NCBI GenBank assembly: GCA_009782865.1
Contig: WRIF01000097.1
Coordinates: 1 to 6,356 of the forward strand
Direction of reading: 5' to 3'
From: Promicromonosporaceae bacterium
Lineage (GTDB): Bacteria > Actinomycetota > Actinomycetes > Actinomycetales > Cellulomonadaceae
DNA length: 6,356 bases
The notes beneath the pieces are model-generated. The model saw nothing but the letters and a program-made list of their open reading frames with translations. It ran no database searches and was not told the DNA's origin. Positions 1 to 5,798 of this stretch are shown here, piece after piece. Position 1 is the stretch's first letter; each line of letters starts with the position of its first letter. Made by a program: the position numbers and the translations under genes.

Positions 1-307
1 CCTCCTCCGCCACGAGCAGCTCGAGGAGGGCCTCGGCCGCCTGGGTGTCGTTGCGCTCGGGGGAGCCGGTCGGCAGGTAGCGCTCATCGCCCCACCACAG
101 GTGCACCCCAGACCAGTCGATGGCGCCGAGCAGGGGGCTCGTCGCGGCGGCCGCCAGCAGTTCGATGCCGATGGTGCCGCCGGTGAGGCATACGTGCACC
201 GGGCGGCGCACCGACTGGGCGTCGAGGATGGCGGTCAGGAGGCGGGCGGCGGCGGCCACCGCCAGGGTCTCGGCGTCGGGGTGGACCACCACCAGCGGCT
301 TCTTCAA
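1..307 (-). CDS. pgl: 6-phosphogluconolactonase (partial, C-terminal part outside the window)
   Basis: This enzyme hydrolyses 6-phosphoglucono-delta-lactone to 6-phosphogluconate in the cytoplasm, the second step of the oxidative pentose phosphate pathway. The 102 visible codons begin LKKPLVVVHPDAETLA. They include the phosphate-binding stretch VHVCLTGGTIGIELL (about residues 38-52) and the family signature WWGDERYLP followed by SPERNDTQA (about residues 72-90), which identify the SugarP isomerase/lactonase fold. The frame is open to the window edge, so more than half of a typical protein of about 240-260 residues is missing. The proposed start is TTG at 307-305, which overlaps the opcA stop TGA (306-304) as TTGA. 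A weak GGAAG lies about 13 nt upstream, so translation probably depends on coupling to opcA. The first downstream GTG codons would give a start only a few residues later. Product identity is secure from motifs and neighbours; the exact start is less certain. Confidence 0.93.
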   Translation of the reverse strand, partial: MKKPLVVVHPDAETLAVAAAARLLTAILDAQSVRRPVHVCLTGGTIGIELLAAAATSPLLGAIDWSGVHLWWGDERYLPTGSPERNDTQAAEALLELLVAEE

Positions 308-1239
308 GATGTTACCGTCGCTTCCGGCACCGCCTGCAGGGCGGCCTCATAGATCTCGTCGGGATCGAGGCGGCGCAGTTCCTCGATGAGCGCCTCGGAC
401 AGTCTACGGATCGGCAGGGCGATCTTGCGCGGGGCGGCGCCAGGCGCCGTGAACTCCGCCAGCTTCCCATCGGCGCGATCGATCAGCACGTCCCCACTGG
501 CCCGCAGCAGCCGCACCTGGGTGATTGCCTGCGCCCCGGCCACGGGGTGAATCCGGACGGGACAGCGCAGCCGGTCGGCCAGCCAGCCACCCAGCAGGTA
601 GAGGCTGGGATGATCGGCCTGCCCGGTCACCTCGGCGGCGGCCACCTGCTCGTAGGGCGGCTGGTCGAGGGCAGCGGCCAGCAGGCCGCGCCAAAGGGTC
701 ACCCGCGCCCACGCGAGATCGGTGTCTCCCAGGACGTAGTTGGTGCGCAGCGCCTGCAGCAGGTCGAGGGGCGCGGTGGTCTGCAGGGAGTCGGTGATGC
801 GACGGCTGGCCAGCCGGCCAATTGGGTGGTCGGCCGGGCGCTGCGGGGCGTTGTTGGCCCACCAGGCGACGATGGGCGCATCGGGCAGCAGCAGCGGGAT
901 GACCACGGCCCCGAGCTCGTTCACCAGCGGGCCCCGGGCGCGCAGCACCACCACCTCGGAGGCGCCCGCATCGCCCCCCACCCGAATCTCGGCGTCCAGG
1001 CAGGGATCGTCGTCCGCCTCCCCGACCTCGGCGAGCACGAGCACCCGGCATGGGTGTTCACGGGAGGCCTCGTTGGCAGCGTCGACCGCCTCCTTGAGGG
1101 CCGCGGCCGGATCGGCGGCGTCGATGACGATCACCAGGGTGAGCACCCGGCCGAGCGCCACCGCCCCGCCCTCGTTGCGCAACTGGACCAGCCGCGCATC
1201 GATCTCGGCGGCGGTGGTGTTCGGCAGGTTGATGATCAT
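304..1239 (-). CDS. opcA: Glucose-6-phosphate dehydrogenase assembly protein OpcA
   Basis: OpcA is an actinobacterial and cyanobacterial protein needed for full assembly or activity of glucose-6-phosphate dehydrogenase; it is not itself known to be an enzyme. The 311-residue product begins MIINLPNTTAAEIDARL and continues GGAVALGRVLTLVIVID, closely resembling the N-terminus I recall for mycobacterial OpcA. A second recognisable block is PLVNELGAVVIPLLLPDAPIVAWW (roughly residues 100-130). Length matches the roughly 300-residue actinobacterial family. I chose ATG at 1239 over the in-frame TTG at 1251 because the ATG has a well-placed GGAG (1249-1246, 6 nt spacing), overlaps the zwf stop as ATGA, and gives the family N-terminus. 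The TTG would lie inside the last zwf codons and its GAG codon is part of the Shine-Dalgarno. It is flanked by its partner zwf upstream and pgl downstream, as in many actinobacteria. Confidence 0.95.
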   Translation of the reverse strand: MIINLPNTTAAEIDARLVQLRNEGGAVALGRVLTLVIVIDAADPAAALKEAVDAANEASREHPCRVLVLAEVGEADDDPCLDAEIRVGGDAGASEVVVLRARGPLVNELGAVVIPLLLPDAPIVAWWANNAPQRPADHPIGRLASRRITDSLQTTAPLDLLQALRTNYVLGDTDLAWARVTLWRGLLAAALDQPPYEQVAAAEVTGQADHPSLYLLGGWLADRLRCPVRIHPVAGAQAITQVRLLRASGDVLIDRADGKLAEFTAPGAAPRKIALPIRRLSEALIEELRRLDPDEIYEAALQAVPEATVTS

Positions 1240-2777
1240 GGCCTTCTCCAAGCGCGTCCGTCGTGAGCGAGCATCTGCTCGGCCGACTTGGGGCCCCAGG
1301 TGCCGGCCGGATAGTCCTCAGGCCTGCCGTGGCGCGCCCAGTGCGAGGTGACCGGGTCGAGGATGCGCCAGGCCAGCTCCACCTCATCGCGGGTGGGGAA
1401 GAGGGGGGGATCGCCAAGGAGCACATCCAGGATCAGGCGCTCGTAGGCCTCGGGGCTGGACTCGGTGAAGGCGTGGCCGTAACCAAAGTCCATGGTGACA
1501 TCGCGCACCTCCATCGCCGTGCCGGGCACCTTCGAGCCGAAGCGGACGGTAACGCCCTCGTCGGGCTGCACCCGAATCACCAGGGCGTTGTTGCCGAGTT
1601 CGGAACTCAAGGAGGAGTCGAACGGCAGGTGGGGGGCCCGCTTGAAGACGACGGCCACCTCGGTGACCCGGCGGCCCAGCCGCTTGCCGGTGCGCAGGTA
1701 GAACGGCACGCCCGCCCAGCGGCGGTTGTCGATGTCCAGGCGCAGCGCCGCATAGGTCTCGGTGGTCGAGTTCGGGTTGAACCCCTTCTCCTCCAGGAAC
1801 CCGACCACATGCTCGCCGCCCTGCCAGGCGGCGGTGTACTGTCCGCGGGCGGTGTACTTGCTCAGGTCTGGCGGCAGCTTCACCGCGCTGAGGAGCTTGA
1901 CCTTTTCGGCGCGCAGGGCCCTGGCCTCGAAGTTGACCGGCTCCTCCATGGCCACGAGCGCCATCAACTGCAGCAGGTGGTTCTGGATGACGTCGCGCGC
2001 CGCCCCAATGCCGTCGTAGTAGGAGGCCCGGCCGCCGATGCCCACGTTTTCCGCCATGGTGATCTGCACATGGTCCACGTAGTTGGAGTTCCAGATAGGT
2101 TCGAACATGGTGTTGGCGAAGCGCAACGCCAGCAGGTTCTGCACCGTCTCCTTGCCGAGGTAGTGGTCGATGCGGAAGACGGACTCTTGGTCGAACACCT
2201 GACCCACCACCGCGTCCAGTTCGAGGGCGCTGGCCAGGTCGTGGCCGAAGGGCTTCTCGATGACCACCCGCCGCCAGGCCCCTGGCTGGGCCACCGCCAG
2301 GCGGTGCTTTTGCAGCTGCCTGATCACGGCCGGAAACAGGCCAGGGGGAATCGACAGGTAGAAGGCGTGGTTGCCGCCGGTACCGCGTTCGACGTCTAGC
2401 CGGCGAATCGTCTCGGCGAGGGTCTCGAAGGCCGCGTCGTCGTCAAAGCTTCCCTGCACAAACCGGATGCCCTCGCTGAGCTGGCGCCAGGTCGCCTCGC
2501 GGAAGGGGGTGCGCGCATGCTCCTTGACCGAATCGCAGATCATCTGCGCAAAGTCTTCATCGCCCCAGTCGCGGCGGGCGAACCCGGTCAGGGCGAAGCC
2601 GGGAGGCAGCAGGCCGCGGTTGGCCAGGTCGTAGATGGCGGGAATGACCTTCTTGCGGGACAGGTCGCCGGTGATCCCGAAGAGGACCACCCCGCAGGGG
2701 CCGGCAATGCGCGGCAGCCGCAGGTCCAGGGGGTCGCGCAGCGGGTTGTGCTCGGCGGTGACTCGCGTGGGCTTCAC
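1236..2777 (-). CDS. zwf: Glucose-6-phosphate 1-dehydrogenase
   Basis: Zwf oxidises glucose-6-phosphate to 6-phosphoglucono-delta-lactone and reduces NADP+; it is the entry step and main control point of the oxidative pentose phosphate pathway, in the cytoplasm. The 513-residue protein matches the usual actinobacterial length. The N-terminal Rossmann domain carries the coenzyme motif GITGDLSRKK (residues 34-43). The substrate signature RIDHYLGKE spans residues 202-210 (His205), and RDVIQNHLLQ follows, with the expected catalytic-base His267. Further C-terminal blocks are typical: RGQYTAAWQGGE, RWAGVPFYLRTGKRLGRRVTE and SPEAYERLILDVLLGD. All key residues are present. The start is GTG at 2777, giving MKPTRVTAEHNPLRD as in mycobacterial homologues, with AGGA 8 nt upstream. 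The frame is open further upstream to 3050, but that part overlaps the divergent ATPase and has no family similarity that I recognise. It is the first known gene of the zwf-opcA-pgl unit and overlaps opcA by 4 nt. Confidence 0.97.
   Translation of the reverse strand: MKPTRVTAEHNPLRDPLDLRLPRIAGPCGVVLFGITGDLSRKKVIPAIYDLANRGLLPPGFALTGFARRDWGDEDFAQMICDSVKEHARTPFREATWRQLSEGIRFVQGSFDDDAAFETLAETIRRLDVERGTGGNHAFYLSIPPGLFPAVIRQLQKHRLAVAQPGAWRRVVIEKPFGHDLASALELDAVVGQVFDQESVFRIDHYLGKETVQNLLALRFANTMFEPIWNSNYVDHVQITMAENVGIGGRASYYDGIGAARDVIQNHLLQLMALVAMEEPVNFEARALRAEKVKLLSAVKLPPDLSKYTARGQYTAAWQGGEHVVGFLEEKGFNPNSTTETYAALRLDIDNRRWAGVPFYLRTGKRLGRRVTEVAVVFKRAPHLPFDSSLSSELGNNALVIRVQPDEGVTVRFGSKVPGTAMEVRDVTMDFGYGHAFTESSPEAYERLILDVLLGDPPLFPTRDEVELAWRILDPVTSHWARHGRPEDYPAGTWGPKSAEQMLAHDGRAWRRP
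1244..1249 (-). promoter_or_regulatory. Ribosome binding site of opcA (decides its start)
   Basis: GGAGAA on the minus strand, within the last codons of zwf. The GGAG core (1249-1246) sits 6 nt before ATG 1239-1237, favouring that ATG over the upstream TTG at 1251 as the opcA start. Confidence 0.8.
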
Positions 2778-2782
2778 GGGTC

Positions 2783-2860
2783 TTATCCTGCCACCGCCGT
2801 CACCAGGCTGCCGGGTGAGGGCGGGGTGGCGCCAGCGGTTAGGAAATCGGGGTTGGTCAT
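2783..2860 (-). CDS. Possible 25-residue leader peptide upstream of zwf
   Basis: A short reading frame, ATG at 2860-2858 to TAA at 2785-2783, encodes MTNPDFLTAGATPPSPGSLVTAVAG in two parts: MTNPDFLTAGATPP and SPGSLVTAVAG. It has a near-ideal Shine-Dalgarno, AGGAGAG (2875-2869), 8 nt before the ATG. About 19 of its 25 sense codons end in G or C, like the local genes. It ends 5 nt before the zwf GTG in a different frame, so it is not an N-terminal extension of zwf. I recognise no family, no runs of a single amino acid codon that would suggest classical attenuation, and no clear signal peptide. It may be a translated leader coupled to zwf, the remnant of a lost upstream gene, or a chance frame. 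The strong ribosome site and tight spacing favour translation, but the sequence alone cannot show it. Confidence 0.45.
   Translation of the reverse strand: MTNPDFLTAGATPPSPGSLVTAVAG
2786..2789 (-). promoter_or_regulatory. Ribosome binding site of zwf, overlapping the end of a leader ORF
   Basis: AGGA on the minus strand, 8 nt before the zwf GTG (2777-2775). It lies in the last two sense codons (GCA GGA) of the putative 25-codon leader ORF, whose TAA follows immediately. Ribosomes finishing the leader would therefore cover this site. It supports GTG 2777 as the zwf start. Confidence 0.7.
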
Positions 2861-2887
2861 GGGAAAATCTCTCCTGGCACATGACCA
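2854..2887. repeat. Perfect 8-bp inverted repeat in the zwf/ATPase divergent region
   Basis: The arms are TGGTCATG (2854-2861) and CATGACCA (2880-2887), separated by 18 bp. On the minus strand the 3' arm contains the ATG of the putative leader ORF and the loop contains its Shine-Dalgarno AGGAGAG, so the folded RNA would place the start codon in a stem. On the plus strand the same repeat would lie in the 5' region of the ATPase gene, 13 nt before its ribosome binding site. A further TGACC copy (2893-2897) follows the TGACC in the right arm at an 11-bp interval. It could be an operator for a dimeric regulator, an RNA hairpin, or chance. One perfect 8-bp pair in a region this size is only mildly improbable. 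Confidence 0.4.
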
Positions 2888-2900
2888 GACGTTGACCCAC

Positions 2901-2907
2901 GAGAGGG
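2901..2907 (+). promoter_or_regulatory. Ribosome binding site of the P-type ATPase gene
   Basis: Purine-rich GAGAGGG, 6 nt before the GTG at 2914. It supports that GTG as the start. No convincing -35/-10 pair could be placed upstream on the plus strand; TAGGAA at 2840-2845 is a weak -10 candidate without a good -35. Confidence 0.6.
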
Positions 2908-2913
2908 CCAAAA

Positions 2914-5625
2914 GTGAAGTGGTTTGAGGGAACTCCCCAAACTGTCCTAGAGACACTCCAAGCCAACCCAACAAAGGGTTTGACCGCAGCGGAGGTCGTG
3001 GCCCGGCAGGGCGAGTACGGCCTCAACCGGTTTGAGGAGGAGAAGCCCACGCCGCTGTGGAAGAAGATCCTCCATCACCTCTCGGACGTGTCGATCATCA
3101 TCCTGCTGATCGCCGTGGCGCTGTCCGCCGCAATGGCCATCACCAACCCTGACGCCGACTGGATCAAGCCCGCCGTCATCTCCTTCATCGTCGTCCTGAA
3201 CGTGACACTGGGAATCACCCAGGAGGCCAGCGCCGAGAAGGCGCTCGCCTCCCTGGCCCAGCTGTCCAGCCCGACGGCCAAGGTGATCCGCGACGGCGAA
3301 CAGGCAGAGATCGACGCCGTAGAGGTGGTCCCTGGCGACATCATCGTCCTGGAGACCGGCGACCTGGTTCCCGCGGACGCCCGCCTGGTGGAGAGCGCCG
3401 ACCTGGCGGTGGACGAGGCCTCGCTGACCGGTGAGTCCGAACCCTCCGAGAAGGTGCTGCACCCCGATTTCGGGGAGGACGTGCCGCTGGGCGACCAGAA
3501 GAACATGGTCTTCTCCTCCTGCCTGGTCACCGCCGGCCGGGCCCGGGCCGTCGTGGTAGGCACCGGCATGCAGACCGAGATCGGCAAGATCGCCGGCTAC
3601 CTGAACAACACCCAGAAGCTGAAGACGCCGCTGCAGATCCGGCTCGACAAGATCGGCAAGGCCATCGCCCTGGTGGCCGTCGTGGCCGCCCTGCTGCTGC
3701 TCCTGGTGGGCATCCAGCGCGGCACCGACACCTGGGACCTCATCTTCCTGGCCATCGCCCTGGCGGTGGCCGCGGTCCCGGAGATGCTGGCCCTGATCGT
3801 CACCCTCACCTTGAGCCATGGCGTCAAGAACATGGTCAAGAAGAACGCGCTGATCCGCAAGCTGCCCGCCGTGGAGACCCTTGGCTCCACCTCGGTGATC
3901 TGCTCCGACAAGACCGGCACCCTCACCCAGAACCGCATGACCATCAAGCGACTGTGGCTGGGGGAGGGTCAACCGTTTGCGGAGGACATCGAGTTCGACA
4001 AGCCCGCCCGCGTGGCCATCAAGCAGTTCGCGCTGGCCTCGAATGCCCTCGTCAAGCTGGACGGCGAGGGGGCCGCAGAGTTTGTCGGCAACCCCACCGA
4101 GAACGCGATCAACCGGCTGTGCTTCGCCAAGGGGTACGACAAGCAGGCCTCGGAGCGGAAGTATCCGCGCATCGCGGAGGTGCCGTTCTCCTCCGAGCGC
4201 AAGATGATGACCACCGTGCACCGGCACCCCGATGGCGGATACTTGGTGCTCACCAAGGGTGCCTTCGACCGCCTGCCCTTCGCCGAGGTCTCCAAGAAGG
4301 AGGCCAAGGAGCGGCTGCGCGTCCATGACGAGCTGGCCGACCAGGCGCTGCGCATCCTGGCGCTGGGCCGTCGCCGGGTCAAGAAGCTCCCCGAGAACCT
4401 GGAAGAACTGGAGCGGGACCTGGAGTTTGTCGGCATCATCGGCCTGATCGACCCGCCGCGCCCAGAGGTCAAGCCCGCCATCGAGCGGGCCCGCAAGGCC
4501 GGCATCCGCACCGTGATGATCACCGGCGACCACGCCGCCACCGCCAAGGCCATCGCCCTGGACCTGGGCATCCTTGGCGAGGGGGGGCGCGTGGTCACCG
4601 GGCCGGAGCTCTCCCGCATGAGCGATCAGGAACTCATCGAAGATGTCCAGGACATCGCGGTCTACGCCCGCGTCTCGCCGGAGGACAAGCTGCGCATCGT
4701 GGAGGCCTGGCAGGAGCACGAAGAGGTGGTGGCCATGACGGGGGACGGGGTAAACGATGCCCCGGCGCTCAAGGCGGCCGACGTCGGCGTGGCCATGGGC
4801 ATCACCGGCACCGAGGTCTCCAAGAGCGCCTCGGACATGATCCTGATCGATGACAACTTCGCCACCATCGTCGACGCCGTCCAAGAGGGCCGCAACGTCT
4901 TTGCCATCATCAAGAAGCTCGTCTACTTCCTGATCACCTGCAACTTTGCCGAGGTGATGATCATCATCGGCGCCTTCTGGATGGGCTGGGGCGCCAATGG
5001 CGCGATCATCACCCCGGTGCTGATCCTGCTGATCAACGTGCTGGCCGATGGGGTACCAGGCCTGCGTCTGCCGTACGAGTCGGCCGGCCCGTCGATCATG
5101 AAGCGCAAGCCAATCGGCCGCAACGAGTCGGTGTTTGGTGGGGGGCTGATGTTTGTCATCGCCAAGCAGGTGATGGCCTTTGTCTCCGCCACCTGGGCCG
5201 CCTACCTGATCGCCGCCTACCTGCACGTCGACGGCGGCGTGGGGCCGTCGTACCGGGTGGGCATGTCGGTGGCCTTCCTCACGCTGACCTTCTGCGCCGT
5301 GCTGCACATCTTCACCGCCCGCACCAAGCGTTCGATCTTCTCCAAGGGCTTCCGCGACAACTGGCAGCTGGCCGTGGCCGCCCTGGCGATGCTGGTGCTG
5401 ACGAGCTCGTTCGTGCTGCTGCGTCCGTTCCAGGTGCTGTTTGACCTGGAGCCGATTGGGGCCATGCACTGGCCCATCATCATCGGCCTGGGCCTTGTTC
5501 CGACCGTGGTGGCCGAGATCTCCAAGGCCATCACCAAGTGGCGGGACCGGCGCGAGGGCCGCGGTCGCCTGGTTCGGCACGAGTGGGTGCACGCCAAGGA
5601 CGACAATGTGGAGTACTCGCACTAG
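2914..5625 (+). CDS. Cation-translocating P-type ATPase, P2 (Ca2+-type)-like, with atypical M4 and M6 motifs
   Basis: A complete 903-residue ion pump of the cytoplasmic membrane. The N-terminal cation-ATPase domain (about 1-75, [13 protein letters not shown]...[17 protein letters not shown]) leads into M1 and M2 (about 56-104). The actuator motif is LTGES (171-175). M3-M4 (about 247-300) precede the phosphorylation motif [10 protein letters not shown] with the acylated Asp332. The nucleotide domain has KGA (448-450), and the hinge carries MITGDH (535-540) and [10 protein letters not shown] (608-617). Six more membrane segments (about 669-880) make ten in all. Length and domain order fit P2A-like pumps. 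In M5 the ligand-type residues Asn677 and Glu680 are kept, and in M6 Asn708 and Asp712. However, M4 reads PEMLA (289-293) rather than PEGLP, and M6 reads [19 protein letters not shown] is typical of P3B (MgtA-type) pumps. Calcium is therefore only a possibility; Mg2+, Mn2+ or monovalent ions are not excluded. The gene is divergent from zwf and appears monocistronic. Confidence 0.95.
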   Translation: MKWFEGTPQTVLETLQANPTKGLTAAEVVARQGEYGLNRFEEEKPTPLWKKILHHLSDVSIIILLIAVALSAAMAITNPDADWIKPAVISFIVVLNVTLGITQEASAEKALASLAQLSSPTAKVIRDGEQAEIDAVEVVPGDIIVLETGDLVPADARLVESADLAVDEASLTGESEPSEKVLHPDFGEDVPLGDQKNMVFSSCLVTAGRARAVVVGTGMQTEIGKIAGYLNNTQKLKTPLQIRLDKIGKAIALVAVVAALLLLLVGIQRGTDTWDLIFLAIALAVAAVPEMLALIVTLTLSHGVKNMVKKNALIRKLPAVETLGSTSVICSDKTGTLTQNRMTIKRLWLGEGQPFAEDIEFDKPARVAIKQFALASNALVKLDGEGAAEFVGNPTENAINRLCFAKGYDKQASERKYPRIAEVPFSSERKMMTTVHRHPDGGYLVLTKGAFDRLPFAEVSKKEAKERLRVHDELADQALRILALGRRRVKKLPENLEELERDLEFVGIIGLIDPPRPEVKPAIERARKAGIRTVMITGDHAATAKAIALDLGILGEGGRVVTGPELSRMSDQELIEDVQDIAVYARVSPEDKLRIVEAWQEHEEVVAMTGDGVNDAPALKAADVGVAMGITGTEVSKSASDMILIDDNFATIVDAVQEGRNVFAIIKKLVYFLITCNFAEVMIIIGAFWMGWGANGAIITPVLILLINVLADGVPGLRLPYESAGPSIMKRKPIGRNESVFGGGLMFVIAKQVMAFVSATWAAYLIAAYLHVDGGVGPSYRVGMSVAFLTLTFCAVLHIFTARTKRSIFSKGFRDNWQLAVAALAMLVLTSSFVLLRPFQVLFDLEPIGAMHWPIIIGLGLVPTVVAEISKAITKWRDRREGRGRLVRHEWVHAKDDNVEYSH

Positions 5626-5789
5626 GTGACCATGTCTAGGCCCCGCCCGAGTAGCAGCGGGATGGTCTCCGAAACTAGGGCGACGACGGAGGGATTCTGC
5701 CGGAAGTCGATGAGCGTCAAGGGCTCATAGGCGAAACGATAGCCGCCTGCGGCGGCCACCAAGAGACCCAGGGCGCGCAAGCCTGGCAC
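5622..5789 (-). CDS. Possible small hypothetical ORF or gene remnant convergent with the ATPase
   Basis: A minus-strand frame from GTG (5789-5787) to TAG (5624-5622) encodes 55 residues containing GGYRFAYEPLTLIDFRQNP and ending [16 protein letters not shown]. It fills nearly all of the ATPase-mtrA gap. Roughly 80% of codons after the N-terminus end in G or C and hydrophobic residues alternate plausibly, which is more gene-like than expected for an intergenic spacer. Its stop shares the CTAG at 5622-5625 with the ATPase stop. Against it: no ribosome binding site is evident, the frame runs on antisense through the start of mtrA, and I recognise no family. It may be the C-terminal remnant of a lost gene or a chance frame. 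Confidence 0.22.
   Translation of the reverse strand: MPGLRALGLLVAAAGGYRFAYEPLTLIDFRQNPSVVALVSETIPLLLGRGLDMVT
5742..5756. terminator. GC-rich hairpin between the ATPase and mtrA
   Basis: GCCGCC (5742-5747) pairs perfectly with GGCGGC (5751-5756) around a TGC loop. It lies 117 bp after the ATPase stop and 43 bp before mtrA. No T-tract follows on either strand, so it is not a canonical intrinsic terminator, although hairpins without T-tracts have been proposed as terminators in actinobacteria. It could instead be a regulatory hairpin or chance in GC-rich DNA. Confidence 0.3.
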
Positions 5790-5792
5790 AAT
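5787..5792 (+). promoter_or_regulatory. Candidate -10 element for a leaderless mtrA transcript
   Basis: CACAAT matches TATAAT at four of six positions, including the two most conserved (A2 and T6). It ends 6 nt before the mtrA ATG, so transcription would start at or next to the A of the start codon. No Shine-Dalgarno is present between 5770 and 5798, which fits leaderless initiation. No good -35 hexamer is seen 16-18 bp upstream (GAGACC-like at about 5763-5768). This is an inference from spacing. Confidence 0.4.
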
Positions 5793-5798
5793 GCCTTC

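Noticed and set aside
547..1266. A 239-codon plus-strand frame antisense to opcA.
   Set aside because: Same composition-shadow pattern; opcA on the minus strand has clear family similarity, a good ribosome binding site and coupled overlaps.
1263..2399. A 378-codon plus-strand frame antisense to zwf.
   Set aside because: It is low-complexity and His/Gly/Val-rich with no known motif, and it lies opposite a gene whose family motifs are all intact. It is a composition shadow.
2892..2920. TTGACC at 2892-2897 as a -35 box for the ATPase.
   Set aside because: A -10 box at normal spacing would fall inside the start of the coding region, downstream of the ribosome binding site, and no -10-like hexamer is there.
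2778..3050. An N-terminal extension of zwf up to 3050 in the same open frame.
   Set aside because: It would overlap the start of the divergent ATPase and the leader region, and its sequence lacks family similarity. GTG 2777 has a ribosome binding site and gives the standard actinobacterial N-terminus.
2947..5622. An uninterrupted 891-codon minus-strand frame antisense to nearly the whole ATPase gene.
   Set aside because: The translation is rich in His, Gly, Asp and Gln with no recognisable domain, as expected for the reverse complement of a high-GC gene with strong third-position G/C. The plus strand has every P-type ATPase motif.
5626..5798. A canonical rho-independent terminator after the ATPase.
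   Set aside because: The only perfect stem is the 6-bp GCCGCC/GGCGGC hairpin, with no following T-tract on either strand. It is listed only as a low-confidence hairpin.
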